Assembly: GCF_002386345.1 (NCBI RefSeq) | Contig: NZ_CP023507.1 | Span: 310,001-374,000 of the forward strand | Direction: 5' to 3' | DNA length: 64,000 nucleotides | DNA from: Streptococcus oralis | Lineage (GTDB): Bacteria > Bacillota > Bacilli > Lactobacillales > Streptococcaceae | Part shown: one piece after another, positions 43,796-51,642 of the stretch | How the letters are laid out: each line of letters opens with the position of its first letter | Position numbering within the stretch: position 1 is the first letter of the stretch | Made by a program: the position numbers and the translations under genes | Notes under the pieces: generated by a model | The model's input: only the letters and a program-made list of their open reading frames with translations | The model's database searches: none | Told to the model about the DNA's origin: nothing

Positions 43796-45079
43796 ATGAG
43801 TAAAAAGGATACAGCGAATAGTGGTATTGCTACTCTAGATGCAGCAAATCTGACTTACGAATTTGAGAATGTGCGAGTTAATCAACCTGAAATTGGACAT
43901 GATGATAGAAAACAACTTCTTAATGCAGTAGACAGAAGTAAACCTCTCCCCTCTAACCTCCAGTATCTAGATGATTTTCATGATGACTTTACTGGGACGA
44001 GTGGTACAGCCTTCCTAGATAAGGACAGTGGAGAGGTGATTATTGCCTATACGGGAACGAATCCTAATGCGGATATAGTCAAGGATGTCGCTACAGATGT
44101 CGGTAGTATAGCCATGGCGCTCGGTTTTCATTATGATGAAGCTTTCAAATTTTATGAAAGGATTCGACAGAGATATGGGGATAATATTACTCTAACTGGA
44201 CATTCTTTAGGAGGTAACATCGCTCAGAGGGTGGCCTTAGAGTATAACGCTCCGCGTACTGTGGTATATAACTCAGCGCCTCTCTATTTAGAAGGTCTTA
44301 TCGAATCTAAAGATAAAATCATAGATTATCTGACTCCGTGGGATTCGGCAAGGGAGAAGATAATCAATAAACAAAAGACATTCACAGGTCAAGTAGTACG
44401 AATCCGGACTCAAGATGACTTTCTTAACAATATCTCAAAACCTTTTTTAGGTGTATACTTGGGGGAAGATTATCTGCTTGAAAATTCCGGTGGGCACAGT
44501 ATTGATCCAGATATTACGGGTGATAAAAATCAAATTAACCAAATCAAAGATATTTTGGAAAATCAGAGTCCAGAGAAGATGACTGGACTTGAAAAGAAGA
44601 ACTATGAAACTCTGAAGAAATTACAAGGTGTCAAAAATCGACTTCTAAAGCAGTTGAGTACCCAATTTTTATCAGATGGTAGTATAAGTAGCCATGAGAT
44701 GTTTTTCTTGGACAGCGTCCAAGCAACAGCTGTTGCGACGGCAATGACAGAGAGTGTCAGCAACGGACACAGCGAGATTGAGGCAGTTGCGAAAAAAGCA
44801 GTTGCGGATGCTGAAACACTCTACGATAAAAGTAAGGAAGTTCCTTGGTTCGTCACAGAGTTAACTTATGATGAGATAGAGGATGTCTATGCAGAAGCTG
44901 GGGTAACTTATGATAGTATTGTGGGTGAAACTCAGAGACATTTTGATAAAAAAGTAAGTAAATCAGCTGAGATTGTAAAAGCCTTTACGGATTTGGAAAC
45001 GAATATTCAGAAGGGTGTTGAACAAGCAGTTGAAGGAGACGAAAGCTTGGCAAGGGATATTAATCAATGGACAAACTAG
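43796..45079 (+). CDS. TslA-like lipase toxin (N-terminal lipase, helical C-terminal targeting domain)
   Basis: 427 residues, no signal peptide. Residues about 60-240 form a lipase class-3 alpha/beta-hydrolase: VIIAYTGTNP (oxyanion strand), LTGHSLGGNIAQ with Ser137, an Asp near 207, and GGHSID with His234. Residues 250-427 are predicted helical (ATAVATAMTESVSNGHSEIE, EIVKAFTDLETNIQKGVEQA). A toxin domain first and a secretion-helix domain last is the reversed layout of the S. aureus type VII-secreted lipase TslA. Two small helical-protein genes follow with overlaps, as TlaA/TlaB do. No T7SS machinery is in the window, so secretion is inferred. Confidence 0.75.
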   Translation: MSKKDTANSGIATLDAANLTYEFENVRVNQPEIGHDDRKQLLNAVDRSKPLPSNLQYLDDFHDDFTGTSGTAFLDKDSGEVIIAYTGTNPNADIVKDVATDVGSIAMALGFHYDEAFKFYERIRQRYGDNITLTGHSLGGNIAQRVALEYNAPRTVVYNSAPLYLEGLIESKDKIIDYLTPWDSAREKIINKQKTFTGQVVRIRTQDDFLNNISKPFLGVYLGEDYLLENSGGHSIDPDITGDKNQINQIKDILENQSPEKMTGLEKKNYETLKKLQGVKNRLLKQLSTQFLSDGSISSHEMFFLDSVQATAVATAMTESVSNGHSEIEAVAKKAVADAETLYDKSKEVPWFVTELTYDEIEDVYAEAGVTYDSIVGETQRHFDKKVSKSAEIVKAFTDLETNIQKGVEQAVEGDESLARDINQWTN

Positions 45080-45483
45080 AAGAAATCCAAGTGAAAATAA
45101 AAAAGCAAGAAGAGGGACTTTGGTCCTTGGAGGATGACTATAGAACTGCTAAGAAGAAAATAGAAGAATCCTATGAAAGTTTAGATCATAATCGTTCTCA
45201 GTTGACAAGACTATATGAGGAGTTTGAGAACGTTGCTTATGATTTTGCTAGACAGAAATCTGGAGACGATGGGGAGCATCACCAATTTCTGATGTTATTA
45301 GAATCTTATTCAAGTGAGACGAGTAGTGAGTATCTTCGGCAGTATGCTAAAATAGAGGCAAAAGATGAAGAGTTGCAGACTCAGTACCGAAAAGAGCGTT
45401 CTCGCTTAGAAAAAGAGTTAGAAGAGAGTTATAGTCAAAGAAAAGACTTATATGAGTTAGAAAGGAGGCAGAAGAAATGCTAG
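45067..45483 (+). CDS. Small coiled-coil protein, probable toxin secretion partner (DUF5082/TlaA-like)
   Basis: 138 residues, almost all heptad-like helix: DKLEEIQVKIKKQEEGLWSL, KKKIEESYESLDHNRSQLTR, YRKERSRLEKELEESYSQRK. Size and helix pattern fit the small helical partners (DUF5082-like, Lap or Tla) that pair with the helical targeting domains of type VII toxins. The ATG lies 13 bp inside the end of the lipase-like gene and the stop overlaps the next gene by 7 bp, so the three are co-translated. Name by analogy, not by detected homology. Confidence 0.65.
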   Translation: MDKLEEIQVKIKKQEEGLWSLEDDYRTAKKKIEESYESLDHNRSQLTRLYEEFENVAYDFARQKSGDDGEHHQFLMLLESYSSETSSEYLRQYAKIEAKDEELQTQYRKERSRLEKELEESYSQRKDLYELERRQKKC

Positions 45484-45791
45484 TGGATTTAGTCATAGAC
45501 GCTTTGATTGGACCTATGTCAGAATCAGCCAGGCGAGAAATCAAAAAAACATTAGAAAGAGCAGCTATCAAAACATTTTGTGCTCCTCCTATAAAATCAG
45601 GTAGAAAAGGTATTGTAGATAAGTACGATGAGGAGATAGGGGTTCTTGCTATGACAAATAAAACTGCTGTAACGACTTTAGCAGCTCAAATGGATAGCTC
45701 AATTAATGGGTTGGGACAAAAAGCCATTAGCGAGACTATTAGTAAAAATAGTACATCTTTTGAAGATTTAACTCCGAAAAAGAAAAAATAG
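45477..45791 (+). CDS. Small protein, second probable toxin secretion partner
   Basis: 104 residues: an amphipathic first part (VDLVIDALIGPMSESARREIKKTLERAAIK), then KYDEEIGVLAMTNKTAVTTL and a helical stretch ending in a basic tail (LTPKKKK). No signal peptide, no known domain recognised. It overlaps the preceding coiled-coil gene by 7 bp. In the TslA system two partners are needed to chaperone the toxin; this would be the second. A function in toxin delivery is inferred from position only. Confidence 0.6.
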   Translation: MLVDLVIDALIGPMSESARREIKKTLERAAIKTFCAPPIKSGRKGIVDKYDEEIGVLAMTNKTAVTTLAAQMDSSINGLGQKAISETISKNSTSFEDLTPKKKK

Positions 45792-45835
45792 TGCTTTAAC
45801 TATGCCATGTTCCTTTCCAATTTTTCCAAATATTC

Positions 45836-45868
45836 CTCTTCAAAGTCATCTTCGGATGACTTTTTGAT
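45836..45868 (+). terminator. Terminator after the toxin operon
   Basis: AAAGTCATC-TTC-GGATGACTTTTT hairpin (about 45841-45865) 50 bp past the last gene. Confidence 0.8.
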
Positions 45869-45897
45869 AAGTTACTAGAAATGTAGAGGTGCTTGAG

Positions 45898-46689
45898 ATG
45901 CGTAAAAAATTACAAAGAAAAGTGACAGAAGAAAAACCAAGCTATAGTCGAGAAGAAATTCAGTGGTTGCTTGAGCATTTAGGAGATCCCTCTCCAGAAA
46001 TTCGAGATGAACTTGTTTTTACGAGTTTGGCTAGAGGAATTCAAGAAGAACTGTTTTCCCTTGAGCAGTTTCAGTTTATCTCAGAAGAGGTCTCCTCTAA
46101 TGAAAGGCTATACAAAGAGATTGATAGTAGAGGAGTTTCAACTCTTAAACGTTCTTTTAGGGCGCTTATTTATGCCAATCTTTTGTATGCAGATGGTAAC
46201 GAGCACTCTCTTTTCTATAAAGGCTTAAAAGCTGATATAAGAAATGCTATGCTATCTCAAGGTTTGTATTACCTTAAAAAAGAAAAGGATACGACAGGTT
46301 TTTCAAGTCAGTATGGTTGGGTTCACGCTTTTGCGCATGGAGCGGATCTCTTGACGGAAGTCGTTTGTCATCCAGATTTTCCTAGTAACAGATTTTCTGA
46401 AGTATTTGATGTACTGGGTCAATTATTTAAAAGAATTACCATTCGTTTTACAAATGATGAGGACTGGCGCTTAGCGAGAGTACTTTATGAACCCATTTTG
46501 CAAGGGAAATTAGGGCAAGAACAAGTAGCTTCTTGGATAAAAACTATTGACTTTCCGATAGAAGAGAGGGAAGATTTTTATAAATTTTCCAACTTCAGAT
46601 CCTGTCTGTTGGAAGTCTATATCCAACTTGACCAGAAAAATAGTTTACAAGATGCCTTGAAAGAAGCCATTCAATCTTTTCAGTACTAA
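45898..46689 (+). CDS. DUF2785 family protein
   Basis: 263 residues from the ATG at 45898 (AGAGGTGC before it; the in-frame start three codons upstream is less well placed). Helical, HEAT-like repeats: EEIQWLLEHLGDPSPEIRDE, STLKRSFRALIYANLLYADG, and the family motif GWVHAFAHGADLLTEVVCHP. DUF2785 proteins are soluble and uncharacterised. Stands alone between the toxin operon and the aquaporin gene. Confidence 0.78.
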   Translation: MRKKLQRKVTEEKPSYSREEIQWLLEHLGDPSPEIRDELVFTSLARGIQEELFSLEQFQFISEEVSSNERLYKEIDSRGVSTLKRSFRALIYANLLYADGNEHSLFYKGLKADIRNAMLSQGLYYLKKEKDTTGFSSQYGWVHAFAHGADLLTEVVCHPDFPSNRFSEVFDVLGQLFKRITIRFTNDEDWRLARVLYEPILQGKLGQEQVASWIKTIDFPIEEREDFYKFSNFRSCLLEVYIQLDQKNSLQDALKEAIQSFQY

Positions 46690-46797
46690 GGATAAGCGAG
46701 TCGTTTCATGATTTTCAAATACTTTCCAGTCAATTTTCTTGAAACACTTTCCTTCTTTTGATAGACTAATACATAGTTTGAAAAAAGGAGATTTATC

Positions 46798-47466
46798 ATG
46801 AAAAAATTTGTTGCTGAATTAATCGGTACATTTATGCTTGTGTTCATTGGAACAGGAGCTGTTGTTTTTGGAAATGGTCTTAATGGCCTTGGACACCTTG
46901 GAATTGCTTTTGCCTTTGGTTTGGCAATCGTAGTTGCAGCTTTCTCAATCGGAACTGTTTCAGGTGCGCACTTGAACCCGGCGGTTTCGATCGCTATGTT
47001 TGTAAACAAACGTTTGTCATCTTCAGAGCTTGTAAACTATATCCTTGGACAAGTAGTTGGAGCTTTCCTTGCGTCAGCTGCAGTATTCTTCCTCTTGTCT
47101 AACTCAGGCATGTCAACTGCTAGTCTTGGTGAAAATGCCTTGGCAAACGGTGTCACTGTCTTTGGTGGATTCTTGTTTGAAGTCATCGCAACTTTCTTGT
47201 TTGTCCTAGTTATCATGACTGTAACATCAGCAAGCAAGGGTAATGGCGCAATCGCTGGTTTGGTAATCGGCTTGTCCTTGATGGCTATGATCCTTGTGGG
47301 ATTGAACATTACTGGCCTTTCAGTAAATCCAGCTCGTAGCTTGGCTCCTGCTGCATTGGTAGGTGGTGCAGCCCTTCAACAAGTATGGATTTTCATCCTT
47401 GCCCCAATCGTTGGTGGCGTTCTTGCAGCACTTGTTGCGAAAAATTTCCTTGGAACAGAAGAATAA
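46798..47466 (+). CDS. Aquaporin (AqpZ-like MIP channel)
   Basis: 222 residues, six membrane helices and both half-helix NPA motifs: SGAHLNPAVSIA (about 62-73) and SVNPARSLAPA (about 178-188). The arginine after the second NPA is the selectivity-filter residue; the short loops fit a water channel rather than a glycerol facilitator. A pneumococcal homologue at this position has been studied as an aquaporin with a proposed role in oxygen or peroxide handling. Ribosome-binding site AAAGGAG. Confidence 0.92.
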   Translation: MKKFVAELIGTFMLVFIGTGAVVFGNGLNGLGHLGIAFAFGLAIVVAAFSIGTVSGAHLNPAVSIAMFVNKRLSSSELVNYILGQVVGAFLASAAVFFLLSNSGMSTASLGENALANGVTVFGGFLFEVIATFLFVLVIMTVTSASKGNGAIAGLVIGLSLMAMILVGLNITGLSVNPARSLAPAALVGGAALQQVWIFILAPIVGGVLAALVAKNFLGTEE

Positions 47467-47473
47467 TTGAAAC

Positions 47474-47516
47474 TCAAAAAGCCTTGCTCCTCAGTTTGAG
47501 GAACAGGGCTTTTTCG
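47474..47516 (+). terminator. Terminator between aqp and queF
   Basis: AAAAAGCCTTG-CTCCTCAGTTTGAGGAA-CAGGGCTTTTT hairpin just past the aquaporin stop; usable from both strands. Confidence 0.75.
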
Positions 47517-47523
47517 TATCTGT

Positions 47524-48015
47524 TTAACGGTTGTCAATTTTCTCTGGATAAAGGTCGTGCTGGAAGAGGCGTTGTTCTGCCAAACCTTCATACTTGCTTC
47601 CAGGTCTACCGTAGTTGTAGTAGGGGTCGATTGAGATGCCACCGCGCGGAGTGAATTTTCCCCATACCTCCAAATAGCGAGGGTTTAGTAGATTGACCAA
47701 GTCTTTCCCGATGGTGTTGATACAGTTTTCGTGAAAATCCCCATGGTTTCGATAGCTAAAGAGGTAGAGTTTGAGGGATTTTGACTCGACGCAGAGCTTG
47801 TCAGGAATGTAGGAAATATAAATGGTCGCAAAGTCTGGCTGAGCAGTGATTGGGCAAAGGGAGGTAAATTCAGGACAGTTGAATTTGATGAAATAATCAT
47901 TTTCCACATGACGATTGTCAAAGGATTCGAGAACTTCTGGTTGATAGTCAAAAATGTAGTTGGTTTCTTTGTTGCCCAGTAGGCTTAGGTTTTTCATTTC
48001 TTCTTGTTGTGACAT
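47524..48015 (-). CDS. queF: NADPH-dependent 7-cyano-7-deazaguanine reductase (preQ0 to preQ1)
   Basis: 163 residues, unimodular QueF. The catalytic Cys lies in the [16 protein letters not shown] block (about 50-65) and the QueF motif is [20 protein letters not shown] (Glu for substrate, Lys for NADPH). It reduces the nitrile of preQ0 to the amine of preQ1 in queuosine synthesis. Last gene of the queC-D-E-F operon on the minus strand. Confidence 0.95.
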   Translation of the reverse strand: MSQQEEMKNLSLLGNKETNYIFDYQPEVLESFDNRHVENDYFIKFNCPEFTSLCPITAQPDFATIYISYIPDKLCVESKSLKLYLFSYRNHGDFHENCINTIGKDLVNLLNPRYLEVWGKFTPRGGISIDPYYNYGRPGSKYEGLAEQRLFQHDLYPEKIDNR

Positions 48016-48032
48016 GTTTTTTTCTTTCTAAT

Positions 48033-48749
48033 TTAAACACCACGTTGGTTGTCGTAGAGGAGGGTATGGAGTTGAGGAAGGACGCGGACATTGCCCCAGC
48101 TATCGTCAGTAGCGACACATTCCCAGAGTTCTTTGAGTCGGTCTAGTTGGTCTTGGACAATATTGCCTGTAGCCTTGGGCTCAGGATTTCCAGCCGATAA
48201 GAAAAGGACATCTGGTTGGTAGCGTTCTTGAATCCCTTTAGCAAAGGCCAAATCGGCATCATCAAAGACAGGGATTTTAAAGGTGACCTTGTCTGGATCC
48301 AATTGGGAAACGATAAAGTCCAAGGTCTCGAAGTTGACTTCCATCTTTGATGAAGGAGGCTTGGGGCTCAGAGTGACCTGGTCGATGTCTTTTAACCAAT
48401 TTTGCCAGCGAGAACCTTGAGTCTCAACAGCCAGAGTGATACCGCGTTCCTTGAGCTTGGTGACGAGTTCGGCCATGTTAGCTGCTAGGATAGCGGGATT
48501 TCCGCCAGATAGGGTTACATAGTCGTAGCTTCCTAGCTTATCTAAGGCTGCAATGACTTCATCAGCGGTCATGCGAGTTGGTTTTTCAGAACCATCCCAA
48601 GTAAAGGCAGAGTCGCACCAGTCGCAGTGGTAGTCGCAACCAGCAGTGCGGACAAACATGGTTTTCTGCCCGATAGCACGACCTTCACCTTGAAAGGTTG
48701 GGCCGAAAATTTCCAGAACTGGTAGTTTGAGGACACGTTCCCTAGTCAT
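48033..48749 (-). CDS. queE: 7-carboxy-7-deazaguanine synthase (radical SAM)
   Basis: 238 residues. Starts LKLPVLEIFGPTFQGEGRAIG; radical-SAM cysteine cluster CDYHCDWCD (CxxxCxxC, about 34-42), then VTLSGGNPAI for SAM binding. It rearranges 6-carboxytetrahydropterin to CDG. The start overlaps the queD stop by 8 bp, so translation is coupled. Confidence 0.94.
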   Translation of the reverse strand: MTRERVLKLPVLEIFGPTFQGEGRAIGQKTMFVRTAGCDYHCDWCDSAFTWDGSEKPTRMTADEVIAALDKLGSYDYVTLSGGNPAILAANMAELVTKLKERGITLAVETQGSRWQNWLKDIDQVTLSPKPPSSKMEVNFETLDFIVSQLDPDKVTFKIPVFDDADLAFAKGIQERYQPDVLFLSAGNPEPKATGNIVQDQLDRLKELWECVATDDSWGNVRVLPQLHTLLYDNQRGV

Positions 48750-49185
48750 CTAACCACTCCCGTCTAAACTCCGCAAAGGCAGTCGGAGTCTCATAGAGAC
48801 GAACATATTCCAAACGGAGATTGCGCTCGTCTGGCAACTCTTGGCTCATGGTTTGAAAAATCCAGTAAACCATATTTTCAGCAGTCGTGTTCATATAAGG
48901 CAGGGTTTCATTGAGATAGCGATGATCCAAGTGGGGTTCTATGTAGTTCTTGTAGATCGCTTTGATATCTCCAAAGTCGTAGGTCATACCCCGTTCATCT
49001 AAAAATCCACTGACAGCAATTTGCAGATGATAAGTGTGGCCGTGCAGGGACTTGCATTTTCCCTCATAGTGAAAGAGGTGGTGGGCAGCATCGAAGGTGA
49101 ACTCTTTTGATACCAAGGTTCTGTGAGGATTGTAGATAAGAGATTCCCCAGTTTCCTGTTTGATTTCTTTGGGAGCAAAAAACAT
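48742..49185 (-). CDS. queD: 6-carboxy-5,6,7,8-tetrahydropterin synthase
   Basis: 147 residues, PTPS family. Zinc His residues in FDAAHHLFHYEGKC and LHGHTYHLQIAV; the catalytic Cys of the family is in CKSLHGH. Converts dihydroneopterin triphosphate to 6-carboxytetrahydropterin. One base separates or overlaps with the queC stop, in the operon queC-queD-queE-queF. Confidence 0.93.
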   Translation of the reverse strand: MFFAPKEIKQETGESLIYNPHRTLVSKEFTFDAAHHLFHYEGKCKSLHGHTYHLQIAVSGFLDERGMTYDFGDIKAIYKNYIEPHLDHRYLNETLPYMNTTAENMVYWIFQTMSQELPDERNLRLEYVRLYETPTAFAEFRREWLDD

Positions 49186-49838
49186 TAGCTCTCTCCTTTC
49201 TGTGAGAGATAAACATCAAGGCCATGCTGGCGTAGGTGGCAGGCTGGACAATCACCGCAGCCACTACCGATAATCCCATTGTAGCAGGTTAAGGTCTTCT
49301 CACGAACGTAGTCAAAGGCACCAAGTTGGTCGGCTAACTCCCAAGTTTCAGCCTTGTCTAGCCACATGAGAGGTGTTTGGATAACAAAGTCGTAATCCAT
49401 GGCAAGGTTGAGAGTAACATTGAGGGATTTGACAAAGACATCCCGACAATCAGGGTAGCCTGAGAAATCTGTCTCGCAGACACCTGTCACGATATCTTTA
49501 ATGCCTCGTTGCTTGGCAAGAACTGCCGCAAAGGAAAGAAAGAGGTGGTTGCGGCCGTCAACAAAGGTATTGGGAACCTCTCCCTCTTTTTGCTCGATCT
49601 CCAGATCAGAGGTCAGGGCATTTTCAGTGATTTGTCCCAGCAGAGACATATCTAAGATGTGATGACGAATGCCTTGTTCCTTAGCGATTTCTCTAGCAAC
49701 TTGAATTTCGAGATGATGGCGTTGGCCGTAGGCAAAGGTGACGGCTTCGACTGTTTTATAGTGTTCTTTAGCCCAAAAGAGGCAGGTTGTGGAATCTTGA
49801 CCGCCGCTAAAGACGACCAAGGCTGAATGACGTTTCAT
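49185..49838 (-). CDS. queC: 7-cyano-7-deazaguanine (preQ0) synthase
   Basis: 217 residues from the ATG at 49838, chosen since AGAAGGAG precedes it and the protein starts [20 protein letters not shown] with the PP-loop ATP motif. Zinc cysteines [15 protein letters not shown] lie near residue 185. Makes preQ0 from CDG and ammonia. First gene of the operon, 80 nt behind a preQ1 riboswitch and terminator. Confidence 0.94.
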   Translation of the reverse strand: MKRHSALVVFSGGQDSTTCLFWAKEHYKTVEAVTFAYGQRHHLEIQVAREIAKEQGIRHHILDMSLLGQITENALTSDLEIEQKEGEVPNTFVDGRNHLFLSFAAVLAKQRGIKDIVTGVCETDFSGYPDCRDVFVKSLNVTLNLAMDYDFVIQTPLMWLDKAETWELADQLGAFDYVREKTLTCYNGIIGSGCGDCPACHLRQHGLDVYLSQKGES

Positions 49839-49873
49839 AGTACTCCTTCTAAAATGGGAAATGTTCAGAGCAC

Positions 49874-49902
49874 GCAAAAAGCTCCCTTGAGGGGAGCTAA
49901 AA
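49874..49902 (-). terminator. Expression-platform terminator of the que operon
   Basis: Minus-strand AGCTCCCCTCAAGGGAGCTTTTT: perfect AGCTCCC/GGGAGCT stem and T run between aptamer and queC. Confidence 0.88.
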
Positions 49903-49915
49903 AATACCAAGTAGA

Positions 49916-49949
49916 GGTTTTTTTTAGCGATGGCATGTCCCAAACATCG
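49916..49949 (-). promoter_or_regulatory. PreQ1-I riboswitch aptamer
   Basis: 34 nt, the exact size of the minimal preQ1-I aptamer. P1 CGAUG/CAUCG, 12-nt loop UUUGGGACAUGC, A-rich 12-nt tail CUAAAAAAAACC. Aligned with the B. subtilis queC aptamer, the key U6, loop-closing C17 and tail A30 positions are kept. The pseudoknot UAG:CUA is replaced by GGG:CCU, a compensating change. Followed by a terminator and then queC, so preQ1 should shut the pathway off. Confidence 0.85.
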
Positions 49950-50040
49950 TAATATTCTACCTACAGTCTAGCATATTTTTTGAAAAATGGCAAAGGGTAA
50001 GAAAAAAGAGACCAAATGAAGTACATGGTCTCTCGTGTGA

Positions 50041-50355
50041 TTAGCTCAATTCAGCAACGATGGCCTTGATTTGTTCTGCTGTGTGAACACCTGCAACTTG
50101 TTTCACCACTTGGCCGTCTTTTTTGAAGAGAAGGGTTGGGATAGACATGATTCCAAAAGCACGAGCTGTATTTGGATTTTCATCAACGTCCATTTTAACG
50201 ATTTTCAAGACATCTTCTGAAAGTTCTTCAGACAATTTGTCCAAGATTGGACCTTGCATACGACATGGACCACACCAAGCTGCCCAGAAGTCTACCAAGA
50301 CCAAACCGTCTTTTGTTTCTTGTTCGAATGTTGCATCTGTAATTGCTTTTGCCAT
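50041..50355 (-). CDS. trxA: Thioredoxin
   Basis: 104 residues with the classic active site WAAWCGPCRMQGP (about residues 27-39) and the cis-Pro MSIPTLLF segment. General disulfide reductase in the cytoplasm. Follows the DUF4649 gene by 15 bp and shares its transcript, which starts at a promoter next to a MarR-type operator. Confidence 0.95.
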   Translation of the reverse strand: MAKAITDATFEQETKDGLVLVDFWAAWCGPCRMQGPILDKLSEELSEDVLKIVKMDVDENPNTARAFGIMSIPTLLFKKDGQVVKQVAGVHTAEQIKAIVAELS

Positions 50356-50370
50356 TGTATTTCTCCTTTT

Positions 50371-50592
50371 TTAGTTATATTGGCTTAAATCTTGTTTCAT
50401 GAGATAGAAGAAGACATCTCCATAAGTCCCATGGTAGTCCAAATCATGACCGTTGTAAGTTAATTTTTGGACTGGGTAGTAGTCTGCGAGGCCGATAAGG
50501 CAAGCTTGTTGTGAACGATCAAAGTCGTCATAAGATTCGAACGTTATAGTTCTTTCGTTCTTGCTGGCATCTAGATAGGTAATTTCAATCAT
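50371..50592 (-). CDS. DUF4649 family protein
   Basis: 73 residues from the ATG at 50592; AAAGGAG precedes it, whereas the longer frame upstream overlaps the promoter. Sequence IEITYLDASKNERTITFESY and LADYYPVQKLTYNGHDLDY matches the small streptococcal DUF4649 proteins. Role unknown. It has an own promoter at 50624-50652 with a MarR-like operator just upstream, and is followed by trxA, so it may belong to a redox response. Confidence 0.8.
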   Translation of the reverse strand: MIEITYLDASKNERTITFESYDDFDRSQQACLIGLADYYPVQKLTYNGHDLDYHGTYGDVFFYLMKQDLSQYN

Positions 50593-50623
50593 TTTAAAAA
50601 CTCCTTTGTTTAATGATGACTTT

Positions 50624-50652
50624 ATTTTACTCCTTGTAAAAGAGAATGTCAA
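50624..50652 (-). promoter_or_regulatory. Promoter of the DUF4649-trxA operon
   Basis: Minus-strand TTGACA (50647-50652), 17-nt spacer, TAAAAT (50624-50629). Confidence 0.85.
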
Positions 50653-50660
50653 GAAAAATG

Positions 50661-50674
50661 ATTGCGCACGCAAC
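50661..50674 (-). promoter_or_regulatory. Probable MarR operator 2 (upstream of the DUF4649-trxA promoter)
   Basis: GTTGCGTGCGCAAT: the same inverted repeat as at 51140-51153 with two changes, 8 nt upstream of the -35. Confidence 0.65.
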
Positions 50675-50691
50675 TTTTTTCTAAAATCATC

Positions 50692-51072
50692 TTAAATCAA
50701 GAAATCCAAACCTGTTTCCAAGCTTTCTTCGACAGCCTTCTGTAGAGAGGCCAGTGTCTTTTGCCCATCACTTGTCAGGCAGATAAAGCTAGAACGTCTA
50801 TCTTGATCACAACACATGCGACTAAGTAGACCGCAATTTTTGGCTTCCAAGCGAGCCACCATCCGAGAAACAGCGCTCGGGCTCAGATGAAGTTTATCTG
50901 GCAGGTCAATCTGGCGTAGAGATTTTTCTTGGGCCAAGTCCAGATAGTAGAGCAGGTAAAACTCTTTCAAGGTCAGACTTTGGTCACTCTGCTGGGCAAT
51001 GGTCTCTTCCAAGAGACCTTCAATTTCTTTCTGACGACGATTGAAATCAAACCACTTTTCCAAATAGCTCAT
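50692..51072 (-). CDS. MarR-family transcription regulator with a Cys-Cys pair
   Basis: 126 residues from the ATG at 51072 (GAAAGGAGAAA before it). Winged helix at about 40-95: KSLRQIDLPDKLHLSPSAVS, RMVARLEAKNCGLLSRMCCD, QDRRSSFICLTSDGQ. The wing holds MCCDQDRR and the recognition region another Cys (NCG), so thiol sensing is possible. Its promoter has a 14-bp inverted repeat right at the -10, a design for autorepression; a second such site lies before the DUF4649-trxA promoter. Confidence 0.85.
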   Translation of the reverse strand: MSYLEKWFDFNRRQKEIEGLLEETIAQQSDQSLTLKEFYLLYYLDLAQEKSLRQIDLPDKLHLSPSAVSRMVARLEAKNCGLLSRMCCDQDRRSSFICLTSDGQKTLASLQKAVEESLETGLDFLI

Positions 51073-51139
51073 TGCTTTCTCCTTTCTTTTCAAAGTAAAA
51101 TCACAAAGTCATTACTGACTGTCTCTACAACACAAGATG

Positions 51140-51153
51140 ATTGCGCATGCAAT
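51140..51153 (-). promoter_or_regulatory. Probable MarR operator 1 (autoregulatory)
   Basis: ATTGC-GCAT-GCAAT inverted repeat, extended to ATGATTGC/GCAATGAT, directly downstream of the marR -10. Confidence 0.75.
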
Positions 51154-51154
51154 G

Positions 51155-51183
51155 ATTATACTACTTTTAACTAATCCTTGCAA
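51155..51183 (-). promoter_or_regulatory. Promoter of the marR gene
   Basis: Minus-strand TTGCAA (51178-51183), 17-nt spacer, TATAAT (51155-51160). Confidence 0.85.
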
Positions 51184-51267
51184 GAGAGAAGAATTGCGAT
51201 ATTTCCTTGAAATTTTCTGAAAAAAGAGTAAACTGGTATGCAAGAAGTCTATTTCGTGGAGTTTAGG

Positions 51268-51642
51268 ATGAAATTATATGTTCAATTAATGATTCTCTTT
51301 GTGATTTCTCTTATCGGAGAGGGAATTTCTAGTTTCTTTCATCTGCCCATCCCAGGCAGTATTATCGGTTTGATTATTCTCTTTCTAGCCTTACAGTTCA
51401 AGTGGCTAAGGACCAGACATGTCAACATGGTTGGAAATTTCTTGCTGGCCAATATGACCATTCTCTTTTTGCCGCCAGCAGTGGGTATCATGGAAAAGTT
51501 TGATGTGATTGCCCCTTATCTTTTACCCATCGTCTTGATTGTCTTTTTTGCGGCTGTCATCAACATTATCCTTATTGCCCTAGTGGTTCAGTTTATCAAG
51601 AGACGATTTGAGGGAGATTATGAGAAAGGAGATGCCAAATGA
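51268..51642 (+). CDS. lrgA: LrgA/CidA-like holin-type membrane protein
   Basis: 124 residues from the ATG at 51268 (GTGGAGTTTAGG before it). Four membrane helices with the LrgA/CidA pattern: LIGEGISSFFHLPIPGSIIGLIILFLAL, then FLPPAVGIMEKFDVI. LrgA-type proteins modulate cell lysis or export small metabolites such as pyruvate together with LrgB. The stop overlaps lrgB by 4 bp. It is divergent from the MarR gene, but the operator lies too far away to be sure of control. Confidence 0.85.
   Translation: MKLYVQLMILFVISLIGEGISSFFHLPIPGSIIGLIILFLALQFKWLRTRHVNMVGNFLLANMTILFLPPAVGIMEKFDVIAPYLLPIVLIVFFAAVINIILIALVVQFIKRRFEGDYEKGDAK

Noticed and set aside
49185..49943. Long form of QueC with 35 extra N-terminal residues
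   Set aside because: The extension is translated from the riboswitch terminator itself; the ATG at 49838 has the ribosome-binding site and gives the family N-terminus.
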